DNA of 64,000 nucleotides from an uncultured Clostridium sp. (GTDB lineage Bacteria > Bacillota > Clostridia > TANB77 > CAG-508): contig USEM01000005.1 of the NCBI GenBank assembly GCA_900553695.1, positions 1 to 64,000 of the forward strand, in the 5' to 3' direction. Within the stretch, counting starts at the first letter, position 1, and each line of letters starts with the position of its first letter. Of the stretch, positions 27,420-37,509 are shown in pieces. The translations under genes and the position numbers were made by a program. The notes beneath the pieces were generated by a model. That model saw only the letters and a list, made by a program, of their open reading frames with translations. It had not been told where the DNA came from and made no database searches.

Positions 27420-28130
27420 ATGGAAGAATTAAAACTAAAATACTATTTTGAACATATGGATGAATTCAGTGAAAAGGAAATTTTTGAAGACTGCGAATAT
27501 GTGTGGGAACCACTAAACAAAACAAAAGAATACTTAAACAAAAAAATAGTAGAACCAAATATTAAAGAAAATAAAGCCGAGGTTGGAGAATTTGTTTCAA
27601 TCTCAGGTAATTACTCAATTGGAGAAGGTACAAAAATTGGTGCAAATGTTACAATAATAGGACCAGTAATAATAGGCAAAAATGTTGAAATACAAGCAGG
27701 AGCTTTAATTAGACCGAACACAATTATTGGAGATAATTGCGTAGTTGGGCATGGCTCAGAAATTAAACATGCAATATTACAAAATAAATCAAAAGTAGCA
27801 AGCTTAGATTTTGTTGGGGATAGCATACTTGGAAAATCAACAAGAATTGGAAGTGGATGCATACTTGCAAATAGAAGATTTGACCAAAAAAATATAGAAA
27901 TAAAGATTGATGGAAAAAAATATGATACAGGAACAGATTTCTTTGGTGCAATCGTTGGAGATAGTTCTAGATTTGGAGCAAATTCAACAAGTTTACCAGG
28001 AACATGTGTTGGACCATATACATGGATTTTACCAATGGTGCAAGTAAGAAATTTTGTACCAGCAGAAAAAAGAATTTTCCCAAAAGCAGAATATTGGGTT
28101 CAAGATAACCCAAGAACAGAACTAAAATAA
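27420..28130 (+). CDS. left-handed beta-helix (hexapeptide repeat) protein, GlmU-like
   Basis: A 236-residue protein with hexapeptide repeats from about residue 60 (VTIIGPVIIGKNVEIQAGALIRPNTIIGDNC), then GSEIKHAIL, a DFVGDS element and DFFGAIVGDSSRFGANSTSLPG. This resembles the acyltransferase half of GlmU and related nucleotidyl-sugar proteins, but the N-terminal 55 residues do not contain a nucleotidyltransferase. The start is at the ATG after GGAAGGAAG; translation from further upstream would run into the KAP gene. An acetyltransferase role is plausible; the substrate is unknown. Confidence 0.8.
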   Translation: MEELKLKYYFEHMDEFSEKEIFEDCEYVWEPLNKTKEYLNKKIVEPNIKENKAEVGEFVSISGNYSIGEGTKIGANVTIIGPVIIGKNVEIQAGALIRPNTIIGDNCVVGHGSEIKHAILQNKSKVASLDFVGDSILGKSTRIGSGCILANRRFDQKNIEIKIDGKKYDTGTDFFGAIVGDSSRFGANSTSLPGTCVGPYTWILPMVQVRNFVPAEKRIFPKAEYWVQDNPRTELK

Positions 28131-28142
28131 TTAGGAGTTTTT

Positions 28143-29831
28143 ATGAAGAAAAAATGGCAATATTATGAACAAGATAAAGACATTGTAAACAAAATAGCAG
28201 AAGAACATGGTATATCTACACTTCTTGCCAAAATTTTAGTAAATAGAGGAATTGTAGATAGCAAGCAAATAAAAGTATTCTTAGAGCCACAACGACATGA
28301 CTTCCATAACCCTTTTGACATGTTAGACATGGAAATGGCAGTAAATAGAATTATAGAAGCAATAAACAATAAAGAAAAAACTATAATATATGGAGATTAT
28401 GATGTTGATGGAATAACAAGTATCACAGTTCTAAAAAAGTTCTTAAATGAAAGAGGGCTAGACGTAGATTACTACATACCAAACAGATTAGAAGAAGGTT
28501 ATGGCTTAAATAAAGAAGCAATTGAAGAAATTGCAAAAAAAGGCTATAAACTTATGATAACTGTAGATTGTGGAATATCAGGAGTAGAAGAAGTTGAACT
28601 TGCAAACAGCTTAGGAATAGAAACAATAATAACAGACCACCATGAACAACTAGATGTATTACCAAATGCTTATGCAATTATAAACCCAAAACGTAGAGAT
28701 AACACATATCCATTTAGAGGGCTAGCTGGTGTAGGTGTTGTGTTTAAAGTAATACAAGCAATATCAATGAAACTTAACCTTGATGAAAAGGAATATTTGA
28801 AATACCTAGACATAGTATGTATAGGAACAATTTCAGATATAGTTCCACTAGTTGATGAAAATAGAGTAATTGCAAAACTAGGCTTAATGCTTGTAAAATG
28901 CACAAAAAATGTTGGGCTAAAAGAATTAATAGAAGAATCTGGATACAAAACAATAGATTCTGGAATGGTTTCATTTGGAATTGCACCAAGAATTAATGCA
29001 TGTGGAAGAATGGGAAAACAAGAGGAAGCATTAGAATTATTCTTAACAGATAACCCAGAGAAAGCAAAAACAATAACTAAAAGATTAAACGAATACAATA
29101 TACAAAGGCAAGAAACGGAAAAGCAAATTTTTGAGCAGGCAATTTCAGAACTTGAAAAAGAAAACTTAGAAGAAAAGAGTAGTATAGTACTTGCTGGAGA
29201 AAACTGGCATCATGGAGTAATTGGAATTGTTGCTTCAAGAATTACAGAAAAGTTTTTCAAACCAACAATACTAATATGCATTGAAGATGATATAGGAAAA
29301 GGCTCAGGCAGAAGTGTTCCAGGGTTTGACTTACATGAAGCTTTAGCTCAAAGTTCAAAATATTTAGAAAAATATGGTGGACATGAGATGGCTGTTGGTT
29401 TATCTTTAAAAAAAGAAAATATACAAGAATTTAAAAATCACTTTGAAGAATATGCAAAATCAAAAGGCGTTAAGGATATAGTTCCAATTATTAATGTAGA
29501 CTCAGAAATAACCAAAAAAGATATAAATAAAGCCACAGTGGAACAAATAAAACTATTAGAACCTTTTGGTGAGCAAAACAAACAACCATTATTGATATAT
29601 AAAAATTTGAAAATAGCATCAATAAGGGCATTATCAGAAGGTAAACACTTAAAACTAATGCTAAAAGATGAAAATGAAATAATAAATGCAATAGGTTTCA
29701 ACCTAGGAGAACTTTCAGAAGAATACTTAATAGGAGATAAAGTTGATGTGGTTGGAACACTAGAAATAAACGCATATAATGGACAAGAACAAATACAAAT
29801 AAACTTAAAAGATATAATGAAATCAATTTAG
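28143..29831 (+). CDS. recJ: single-stranded-DNA-specific exonuclease RecJ
   Basis: A 562-residue DHH-family nuclease. The metal-binding motifs are IYGDYDVDGITS (about residues 82-93), TVDCGISG and ITDHHEQ; DHHA1 follows with the GSGRSVPGFDLHEAL and GGHEMAVGLSL blocks; the C-terminal OB domain is present. RecJ degrades single-stranded DNA 5' to 3' in recombination and repair. The length is standard for the shorter Firmicute RecJ. The start follows TAGGAG; relA/spoT starts 23 bases after the stop. Confidence 0.96.
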   Translation: MKKKWQYYEQDKDIVNKIAEEHGISTLLAKILVNRGIVDSKQIKVFLEPQRHDFHNPFDMLDMEMAVNRIIEAINNKEKTIIYGDYDVDGITSITVLKKFLNERGLDVDYYIPNRLEEGYGLNKEAIEEIAKKGYKLMITVDCGISGVEEVELANSLGIETIITDHHEQLDVLPNAYAIINPKRRDNTYPFRGLAGVGVVFKVIQAISMKLNLDEKEYLKYLDIVCIGTISDIVPLVDENRVIAKLGLMLVKCTKNVGLKELIEESGYKTIDSGMVSFGIAPRINACGRMGKQEEALELFLTDNPEKAKTITKRLNEYNIQRQETEKQIFEQAISELEKENLEEKSSIVLAGENWHHGVIGIVASRITEKFFKPTILICIEDDIGKGSGRSVPGFDLHEALAQSSKYLEKYGGHEMAVGLSLKKENIQEFKNHFEEYAKSKGVKDIVPIINVDSEITKKDINKATVEQIKLLEPFGEQNKQPLLIYKNLKIASIRALSEGKHLKLMLKDENEIINAIGFNLGELSEEYLIGDKVDVVGTLEINAYNGQEQIQINLKDIMKSI

Positions 29832-29854
29832 AACAAATAGAAAGGATAAGTAGC

Positions 29855-32047
29855 ATGGAAAGCACAAACAAAACAATTGGTGATGTAATAAAAAGAATGA
29901 AAATGAATAAGAGAAAATTTAATAATGCTTTAATATTAAAGGCGTATAATTTCGCAGAAGAACATCACCGTGGGCAAAAAAGAATGTCTGGAGAAGACTA
30001 CATAATACATCCTGTGGCAGTTGCCTATATTCTAGCAGACCTACAAATGGATGATGCAACAATTTGTGCAGCACTATTACATGATGTTGTTGAAGATACA
30101 GATGTAACAAGTGAAGACATAACAAAAATCTTTGGCGAAGAAATATCTGAAATGGTTGCAGGTGTTACAAAACTTGGAAAAATAAAATATGTAACAATAG
30201 AAGAACAACAAGTAGAAAATTACAGAAAAATGTTCCTAGCAATGGGAAAAGATATAAGAGTAATACTTATAAAACTAGCAGATAGACTTCACAACATGAG
30301 AACACTTTCAAGTTTAAAAAGAGATAGACAAATAGCTAATGCCAAAGAAACAATGGAGCTATATGCACCACTTGCAAATAGGCTTGGTATATATTCTTTA
30401 AAATGGGAACTAGAAGACTTAGCTTTTAGATATTTATACCCAGAAGAATATAGAGAACTTGTATTAAGCATTGAAAAGAAAAGAGAAGAAAGACTAGAAT
30501 TTATAGACAAAATAAGAGATGAAATTCAAGCAGCTCTAAAGAAAGAAAAAATTATTGCAGAAGTTACAGGCAGGGCAAAACACTTATATAGTATTTATAG
30601 AAAAATGCAAAGAGACAACATAACAATAGACCAAGTGTATGACTTATTTGCACTAAGAATAATAGTAAACTCAGTAAAAGACTGTTATGCAGCATTAGGA
30701 GTTGTGCACGATTTATACACACCAATGCCAGGAAGATTTAAAGATTATATAGCAGTACCAAAACCAAACATGTACCAATCAATACATAATACTCTAATTG
30801 GTCCCAAAGGAACACCTTTTGAAATACAAGTTCGTACATGGGATATGCATAGGGTAGCAGAATATGGTATCGCAGCCCATTGGGCATATAAAGAGGCAAA
30901 TAAATTTAAAAAATCAAATGTAGTAGTTGAAGAAGATAAACTTGCTTGGCTTAGAGAAACACTAGAATGGCAAAAGGATATGCAAGATCCAACAGAATTC
31001 TTAAGAACTTTAAAAACAGAACTATTTGAAGATGAAGTTTATGTATTTACACCAAAGGGAGAAATAAAAACACTTCCAAGAAATTCAACACCTATAGATT
31101 TTGCATATAGTATACATGCAGAAGTAGGACATAAAATGATAGGGTGCAAAATCAACAGTAAAATGATGCCAATAATTACAAAATTAAAAAGTGGTGACAT
31201 AGTAGAAATTCTAACATCAGAAACAGCAAAAGGACCAAGTAGAGATTGGCTTAAAATTGTAAAAAGCTCAAGTGCTAAAACTAAGATACAACAATGGTTT
31301 AAGAAAACAGAAAGAGAAGATAACATAGAAAAAGGAAAAGACATATTAGACAAAGAAATAAAGAAAATTGGTATGTCACATAGCGACTTATTTAAACCAG
31401 AATGGATACAAGTAGTACTAAACAGATACAATTACAACACAGTAGAAGATATGTATGCAAGTATTGGCTTTGGTGGAATATCACCAAATAAAATAATAAC
31501 AAGATTACTAGAAGAATACAAAAAAGAACATGAAGAAGATGTTATTGAAGAAAAAATACAAGAACTTGTAACAGAAAAACCAAGAAAAACAAAATCACCA
31601 AAATCTGGTGTAATTGTAAAAGGAGTAGACAACTGCTTAGTAAAATTCTCTAAATGCTGTAATCCAGTACCAGGAGACGACATTATAGGATACATAACAA
31701 AAGGTAGAGGTGTTTCAATACATAGAAAGGATTGCCCAAACTTAAAAGATTTATTATCAGAGGAGGAGAGAATTATAGAAGTAGAATGGTTTGACCAAAC
31801 AGAAAAGGCCGAATATAATGTAGATATACAAATACTTGCAAATGATAGAACAGGTTTACTTTCAGATGTTGTAAGGGAAATTACAAATCAAAAAATAAAC
31901 ATAATGGGAGTAAACACAAGAACAAGTAAAGATAGAATTGCAACAATAGATGCAACACTTGAGGTTCAAGACATTGGACAATTAAATCAAGTACTAAAAC
32001 AAATAAGAAAAGTAGATAGCGTATATGACGTAACACGTAAAAATTAA
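29855..32047 (+). CDS. relA: bifunctional (p)ppGpp synthetase/hydrolase
   Basis: A 730-residue long RSH protein. The N-terminal HD hydrolase domain is intact (GEDYIIHPVAVAYIL, CAALLHDVVEDT, KLADRLHNMRTL), the synthetase domain shows GRFKDYIAVPKPNMYQSIHNT and a TGS domain (VYVFTPKGEIKTLP) follows. The C-terminal zinc-finger-like part (KFSKCCNPVPGDDIIGYIT) and ACT domain (DRTGLLSDVVREIT) complete it. Intact HD residues argue that it can both make and degrade (p)ppGpp. Position after recJ and before hisS is common in Firmicutes. Confidence 0.97.
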   Translation: MESTNKTIGDVIKRMKMNKRKFNNALILKAYNFAEEHHRGQKRMSGEDYIIHPVAVAYILADLQMDDATICAALLHDVVEDTDVTSEDITKIFGEEISEMVAGVTKLGKIKYVTIEEQQVENYRKMFLAMGKDIRVILIKLADRLHNMRTLSSLKRDRQIANAKETMELYAPLANRLGIYSLKWELEDLAFRYLYPEEYRELVLSIEKKREERLEFIDKIRDEIQAALKKEKIIAEVTGRAKHLYSIYRKMQRDNITIDQVYDLFALRIIVNSVKDCYAALGVVHDLYTPMPGRFKDYIAVPKPNMYQSIHNTLIGPKGTPFEIQVRTWDMHRVAEYGIAAHWAYKEANKFKKSNVVVEEDKLAWLRETLEWQKDMQDPTEFLRTLKTELFEDEVYVFTPKGEIKTLPRNSTPIDFAYSIHAEVGHKMIGCKINSKMMPIITKLKSGDIVEILTSETAKGPSRDWLKIVKSSSAKTKIQQWFKKTEREDNIEKGKDILDKEIKKIGMSHSDLFKPEWIQVVLNRYNYNTVEDMYASIGFGGISPNKIITRLLEEYKKEHEEDVIEEKIQELVTEKPRKTKSPKSGVIVKGVDNCLVKFSKCCNPVPGDDIIGYITKGRGVSIHRKDCPNLKDLLSEEERIIEVEWFDQTEKAEYNVDIQILANDRTGLLSDVVREITNQKINIMGVNTRTSKDRIATIDATLEVQDIGQLNQVLKQIRKVDSVYDVTRKN

Positions 32048-32062
32048 AAAGGGGAGATATTT

Positions 32063-33373
32063 ATGGCAAAAACATTAGCAAAAACATTACCAGGTTTTAT
32101 GGAACTATTACCAAAAGACCAAATACTATTTAACCAAATGAAAGAAACAATACAAAAAACATATGAAAAATTTGGTTTTCTACCACTAGATACACCAGTA
32201 ATAGAAAGCACAGAAGTTCTTCTTGCAAAAGCAGGTGGAGAAACAGAAAAACAACTATATTCATTTAAAAAGGGAGACAGCGAACTAACATTAAGGTTTG
32301 ACTTAACAGTGCCACTTGCAAAATATGTTGCACTATACTCAAACGAACTAAGCTTTCCTTTTAGAAGATATCAAATAGGAAAAGTATATAGAGGAGAACG
32401 TGCACAAAAAGGTAGATACAGAGAATTTTATCAATGCGATATAGATGTTATAGGAGATGGAGAAGTAAACATTATAAATGATGCAGAAATTCCAAGCATA
32501 ATGTATGAAGTATTTAAAAACTTAGGGTTAGATAACTTTACTATAAGAATGAATAACAGAAAAATTCTAAACGGATTATTTGAAAATGTAAATGCAAAAG
32601 AAATATCTGTTGATGTAATGAGAATAATAGACAAAATAGAAAAAATAGGAGAAGAAAAAGTAAGAGCAGAACTTAGAGACCTTCAAATGCCAGAACAGAG
32701 TATTGAAAAGATAATGCAGTTTATTGGAATTCAAGGAACAACAGATGAAAAATTACAAAAACTAGAAAATTTAAACATTGAAAATGATACATATAAAGAA
32801 GGCTTATATGAATTAAAAGAGGTTATTAAATATATTAGATTATTCAATGTTCCAGAAGAATATTTTACAGTAGATGTAAGTATAGCAAGAGGCTTAGACT
32901 ATTATACAGGAACAGTTTATGAAACATTTTTAAATGATTATAAATCAATAGGAAGTATATGCTCAGGAGGAAGATACAGCAATTTAAGTGAATACTATAC
33001 AGATAAGAAAATGCCAGGTGTAGGAATGTCTATAGGTCTTACAAGATTATTCTATGTTTTAAATGAAATAGGACTAATAAAAACAGAGAAAAAATCTATA
33101 TCAGATGTATTAATCCTATCAATGGTAGACGACCTAAAGCCAGCAATAGAAACTGCAAATAAACTAAGAGGAGCTAGGGTAAATTGCGAAATATATTTTG
33201 ATAATAAGAAAATAAAAACTAAATTCAAATATGCAGATAAATTACAAATACCATATGTAATTGTAATTGGAGAAGATGAAATTAAAGCAGAAGAAGTTAC
33301 TCTAAAGAACATGCAAACAGGTAAGCAAGAAAGAATGAAACTAGAAAAAGTAATAGAAAAACTTTGCAAATAA
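32063..33373 (+). CDS. hisS: histidyl-tRNA synthetase
   Basis: A 436-residue class II synthetase. Motif 1 is near the N-terminus (FGFLPLDTPVIEST), motif 2 is FPFRRYQIGKVYRGERAQKGRYREFYQCDIDVIG, histidine-binding motifs are SIARGLDYYTGTVYE and GGRYSNL, motif 3 is PGVGMSIGLTRLF, and a C-terminal anticodon-binding domain ends the protein. It charges tRNA-His. The start codon follows AAAGGGGAG. No T-box leader is present in the 15-base gap from relA. Confidence 0.96.
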   Translation: MAKTLAKTLPGFMELLPKDQILFNQMKETIQKTYEKFGFLPLDTPVIESTEVLLAKAGGETEKQLYSFKKGDSELTLRFDLTVPLAKYVALYSNELSFPFRRYQIGKVYRGERAQKGRYREFYQCDIDVIGDGEVNIINDAEIPSIMYEVFKNLGLDNFTIRMNNRKILNGLFENVNAKEISVDVMRIIDKIEKIGEEKVRAELRDLQMPEQSIEKIMQFIGIQGTTDEKLQKLENLNIENDTYKEGLYELKEVIKYIRLFNVPEEYFTVDVSIARGLDYYTGTVYETFLNDYKSIGSICSGGRYSNLSEYYTDKKMPGVGMSIGLTRLFYVLNEIGLIKTEKKSISDVLILSMVDDLKPAIETANKLRGARVNCEIYFDNKKIKTKFKYADKLQIPYVIVIGEDEIKAEEVTLKNMQTGKQERMKLEKVIEKLCK

Positions 33374-33392
33374 GGAAAGGAAGATATAAAAA

Positions 33393-33854
33393 ATGGAAAG
33401 AAAAAGAGGATTTGAAATAGCAAAAGGATTTGAAAAGTGGAATATTAATTTACCAGTAAGAAAAACAAAATGTTCAGCAGGATACGATATAGAAGCTGCT
33501 GAAGATACAGTTATACCAAGCTTTAAAAAAGGTATGAAACCAACACTTGTAAAAACAGGCTTAAAAGCATACATGGGAGAAGATGAAGTATTAATACTTG
33601 CAAATAGAAGCTCAAACCCAGGCAAAAAAGGACTAATCCTTTCAAATAGTATTGGAGTAATAGATAGTGACTACTATGAAAATCCAGATAATGATGGGCA
33701 TATAATGTTTGCATTTTATAATATTAAAGATGAAGATATAGAAATAAAAAAAGGAGACGCAATAGGACAAGCAATATTCCAAAAATTTCTAGTAACAGAT
33801 GATGACATTGCAACAGGCGAAAGAAAAGGTGGCTTTGGTTCAACAAGTAAATAA
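33393..33854 (+). CDS. dut: dUTPase (trimeric dUTP diphosphatase family)
   Basis: A 153-residue protein with all five dUTPase motifs in recognisable form: SAGYDIEAAED, ANRSSNPGKKGLI, IGVIDSDYYEN, KKGDAIGQAIF and the C-terminal RKGGFGST, which closes over the active site. It hydrolyses dUTP to dUMP, keeping uracil out of DNA and feeding dTMP synthesis. GGAAAGGAAG precedes the ATG, 20 bases after hisS. The extended N-terminus (FEKWNINLPVRKTKC) is slightly longer than in minimal bacterial enzymes. Confidence 0.92.
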   Translation: MERKRGFEIAKGFEKWNINLPVRKTKCSAGYDIEAAEDTVIPSFKKGMKPTLVKTGLKAYMGEDEVLILANRSSNPGKKGLILSNSIGVIDSDYYENPDNDGHIMFAFYNIKDEDIEIKKGDAIGQAIFQKFLVTDDDIATGERKGGFGSTSK

Positions 33855-33928
33855 ATTTTATGAAACATATTGAAAATATTATAAATATGTAATAAAATTT
33901 ATTCAAATGTAAAAGGAGTGAAAAACAT

Positions 33929-36034
33929 ATGAAAAAAGAACGTGGTGCAATAACTTTAATAACACTTGTTACAATATTATTTATGCTTGCTTTTCTAGTA
34001 AGTACATTTACAATAATTATGAATAGAAGACAATCACAAGCAGAAATAAAAAGAGAAACCAAAGAAATATATGAAAGTGATGTTGAGAATGCTGAGCAAG
34101 TATATAAAAGTTATTTTGCAGGAGAAAACGAAATAATACCAATTTTAAATACAGACAATTTATTAAAAGTATGCAAAATTATACAAGAAGATACAGATGG
34201 ATATATATTTGCAAAAGACAAAATATATAAATGCACTGCAAGTTCAAACTATAAACTTGAAGCAAATTTAGTTTTAAATGATGCAGACTATATAGATAAA
34301 TATCCAGAATTATTTGGAGAAAAAAGTTGGATAGAGACAACAGAAACTGAAGTAACAAAAACTTTAACAAATCAAGTAACAAACTTTGGAACAGTAGGTT
34401 CTAGTACATATGAAGCACCAGCAACAGGAACATATACACTTCAAGTATGGGGAGCACAAGGCGGTTCATATAGTACAACATATTATGGTGGAAAAGGTGG
34501 ATACTCTATCGGAACAATAAGCCTATCTCAAGGTGATAAACTAACTGTAAATGTTGGAGGACAAGGAACTTCTGTAACATCTGCCAAAATTGGTGGAACA
34601 GGTGGAAGCAATGGAGGCCGGAAGAGGCGGAAATGGTTCAGACTCATCAAAGGGTATAGCAGGATCTGGTGGAGGAGGAGCGACTGATATAAGAATTCGG
34701 AGGCACTGCTTTAGGCTATAGAGTAATTGTTGCTGGTGGAGGCGGCGGCGCAGGAGGACCTGGTTGTAATGGGGGTTCTTCGCTTTCTGCAAATACGTCA
34801 GCAATTGGTGGCTTAGGTGGAGGAACTAGTGGTGGCACTGGAAAAGATTCAGGACAAGCAAATTATGGCGGAAAAGGTGGAAGGGGTGGCTCAGCTGCTT
34901 CAGGAGGAGCAGGTGGAGCCGTTTCAACCAAAACCACTACACAGTCAGATAATACTTATTATGCTGGAGGTGGCCGGAGGTGGTCGGTGGCGGTTGGTAT
35001 GGCCGGTGGCCGGAGGTGGTCGGAGGTTCTTTAACAGGATCAACTCAAAGAGGAACTGCAGGTTCTGCAGGAAGTCTTGGAACAGGAGGAACAGGAGGAG
35101 CTTCATATTCACAAGGTGCAAGGGCTTATTATGGATCTGGTCGGTGGTGCCCGGAGGCGGTGGTTCAGGCTTTGTATGTACAGCAACATCAAGACCAAGT
35201 AGTGGCTACTATGTAGATTCAAAGTATAATTTAAGCAATGCAACAACATATGCGGGATCTTCATCATTTACATCAACATCAGGAGGCACAGAGACAGGAC
35301 ACTCTGGAAATGGTTATGCAAAAATAACACTAGTTTCAGGAACAGCAACTGAGACAGTTCAAACCACTACAACTGTAACAGGAATTAGATGGAATGGAAT
35401 ATTAAGAACTGCAAACTTTGACTATGGAGAAAAATATATTAAAGAAACAGACTTAAAAAATAATGTGTTAAAACATAATGGAATTAACACAGTTACTTAT
35501 ATAGAAGGAACAGGCACTCAATGGATTGATACAGGAATTCAGCCAGATACAAACACTAGATTTGAGATGGAATTTGCATTAACTAATACTACTGAAACAA
35601 GAGCAATAATGGGAGCTAGAGTAGCAGTTAGTCAAGTTTCAATGGATTTATTCTTTGTAAATGGAGATTTAAGATGGGATTATAACAAAAGCAAAACTTC
35701 TAGTAGCCTTACTTATACCGCAGGAAATATAATTCACGTTGAAAAAGGAATAGGAAAAATAGATATAACTTCAAATTCAAAAACAAAAACGATTACAAGC
35801 TCTGATACAATTAGTGTTGCAAAAAATATTTACCTATTTAATATTTCTCAAGGAGGAACAGCAGAAAACAGATTTGGAAAATTCAAATTGTATTACTGCA
35901 AGATATGGCAAGGGGATACACTAGTTAGAGATTTTGTACCAGTGCTAGACACAGAGGGAAAAGCTTGCTTATACGATAATGTAAGTAAAGAATATTTCTA
36001 TAACTCAGGTTCAGGAGAGTTTAGTTATCAATAA
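33929..36034 (+). CDS. glycine-rich surface protein with prepilin-like N-terminus, nine +1 shifts at CGG
   Basis: Once nine single Cs are skipped this is one 698-residue protein. The N-terminus MKKERGAITLITLVTILFML resembles a prepilin-type class III leader (cleavage after Gly6), then a helical linker to about 150. A long glycine-rich domain (YTLQVWGAQGG, DKLTVNVGGQG, blocks of Gly-Gly) spans about 155-470, like the Gly-rich domain found in ALK/LTK. A lectin/LamG-like beta domain ends it (TQWIDTGIQPDTNTRFEM, FGKFKLYYCKIWQGDTLVRDFVPV). All shifts fall in the Gly-rich part. Without them the product stops near residue 252. A partial alternative is that the gene is decaying. Confidence 0.75.
34619..35154 (+). 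other. nine in-frame CGG frameshift sites in the glycine-rich gene
   Basis: CGG occurs in the running frame at 34619, 34698, 34975, 34985, 35004, 35011, 35021, 35142 and 35152. Skipping one C at each, in order, keeps the frame open to the stop at 36034. The new glycines are residues 231, 257, 349, 352, 358, 360, 363, 403 and 406. Six are CGGA and three CGGT. Confidence 0.85.
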
Positions 36035-36038
36035 AAAT

Positions 36039-36076
36039 AAAAGCCAATTTCAAAATATAAAATGAAATTGGCTTTT
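36039..36076. terminator. bidirectional terminator between the glycine-rich gene and the SASP gene
   Basis: A fourteen-base stem (AAAAGCCAATTTCA with TGAAATTGGCTTTT) has A and T runs on both sides and lies between convergent genes. Confidence 0.88.
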
Positions 36077-36098
36077 AACATTTTAAAATAAATAGGAA

Positions 36099-36305
36099 CT
36101 ATTTATTTAACATTTGACTTTCAGCTTTTTGAATCATTTTCTTAACCATGTTACCACCGATTCTACCAGCATCTTTTGCAGATATATCACCATTATAACC
36201 ATTCTTTAAGTTAACACCTACTTCTGTAGCAACTTCATATTTGAATTGATTTAAAGAATCTTTAGCTTCTGGAACTAATGTTCTGTTTGAATTTGTGTTT
36301 GCCAT
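36099..36305 (-). CDS. alpha/beta-type small acid-soluble spore protein
   Basis: A 68-residue SASP: SNRTLVPEAKDSLNQFKYEVATEVGV, with the GPR protease cleavage region around FKYEVATEVG, then NGYNGDISAKDAGRIGGNMVKKMI, which is nearly invariant. These proteins coat spore DNA and protect it from UV and heat, then are degraded on germination to provide amino acids. GGAGGTG precedes the ATG. Expression should be SigG-dependent; I did not find a convincing SigG -35 element in the leader. Confidence 0.96.
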   Translation of the reverse strand: MANTNSNRTLVPEAKDSLNQFKYEVATEVGVNLKNGYNGDISAKDAGRIGGNMVKKMIQKAESQMLNK

Positions 36306-36559
36306 TTCTTTTCACCTCCTAGGATTTTAAAAAAAATTGTTAAAGCAATTTCATGCTTTTCAACATTTATGATGTGCAAAATATTAAAAAATAAACTAGT
36401 AATTTTTTGAAAAATTGGATAAAAATTATTTTAAAAATAAATATTACAAAAATATTACATAAATATTAAAAATATATGACAAAATTTAAAAGTTATTGTA
36501 TTTTAATGCTTTTTGTTGTAGAATTATAATAAATAAAATAGAAATTAGGAGGAATAATT

Positions 36560-37483
36560 ATGCCATCAAATCCAATGCAAAGAAAAGTAAGAAATTCATT
36601 TTTATTAGGAGTTTTAGTAATGCTAGTAATAGCAATTTTAATAGGAGCAATTGTATACCTTGTTGTAATAAAACCAAAGGCAGACAAGGAAAAAGCAGAT
36701 GCAACTCAGTATGACTATGTTTATAGACTAAAATCAGGAAAAAGTGTAAATTCTGGAGAAGAAATAACAGGTTCAATGGTTGAAGCAGTTGAGATACCTG
36801 TAACTACAAATAATACAGACTTTATTAGAGCAAAACGTACAGATCAAACAGGCAAATTAGTCGATGTTGCTTTCACATCTGGATATAAAAGTAAAGTTGC
36901 GTTAAAAGAAGGAACAATTTTAACAAAGAGTATGTTAATGTCTACAGAGGATGAGGATATAGAAAACTCTTTAAGATATATGGAATATAATATGATAACA
37001 ATGCCAACAACACTAGAAGAAGGGGATTATATAGATATAAGACTAAGATTGCCAAACTCACAAGATTTAATTGTAATATCAAAAAAATCTATAGTAAGTA
37101 TATACAATCAAACTGTGGGATTTAACTTAACAGAAGATGAGATACTACTATTAAACAGTGCTATTGTAGAATCATATAAGATGACATCTTCAGAATTATA
37201 TTTAGCAAAATATGTAGAACCAGGAATGCAAGAGAAATCTGTATATACATATAGCCCATCAGAGGAAGTTGTAAATTTAATACAATCAAATCCTAACATT
37301 GTAGCAACAGCAAGAGAAAGTATTGCAAACAAATACCTAAACTCAGGAAATATAAGAAATCCAATTAATAGCGCATTGTCTCAATATGCAGAAGATGCTA
37401 AATTCAATGTTGAGTCAGGAATGCAACAACAGATTACAAATGCAAAACAAGCAAGAGAAAGTTATTTGTCAGGATTAGAATAA
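36560..37483 (+). CDS. SAF-domain pilus assembly protein (CpaB-like)
   Basis: A 307-residue protein with one N-terminal membrane helix (about 14-37), a SAF-type domain (VYRLKSGKSVNSGEEITGSMVEAVEIP, about 53-80, and VALKEGTILTKSML) and a second beta-rich part (EEGDYIDIRLRLPNSQDLIVISKKSI). The combination of SAF and RcpC-like parts is typical for CpaB/RcpC proteins of Tad pili and Flp-type systems. First gene of the Tad-like locus. GGAGG precedes the ATG. Confidence 0.8.
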   Translation: MPSNPMQRKVRNSFLLGVLVMLVIAILIGAIVYLVVIKPKADKEKADATQYDYVYRLKSGKSVNSGEEITGSMVEAVEIPVTTNNTDFIRAKRTDQTGKLVDVAFTSGYKSKVALKEGTILTKSMLMSTEDEDIENSLRYMEYNMITMPTTLEEGDYIDIRLRLPNSQDLIVISKKSIVSIYNQTVGFNLTEDEILLLNSAIVESYKMTSSELYLAKYVEPGMQEKSVYTYSPSEEVVNLIQSNPNIVATARESIANKYLNSGNIRNPINSALSQYAEDAKFNVESGMQQQITNAKQARESYLSGLE

Positions 37484-37509
37484 AAAATGTAACTTAGGGA
37501 GGAAACAAC

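Noticed and set aside
34400..35300. Tandem DNA repeat or phase-variable tract in the glycine-rich gene
   Set aside because: The GG-rich units are irregular in length and codon use and do not form exact repeat units; the frame changes are explained by the CGG rule.
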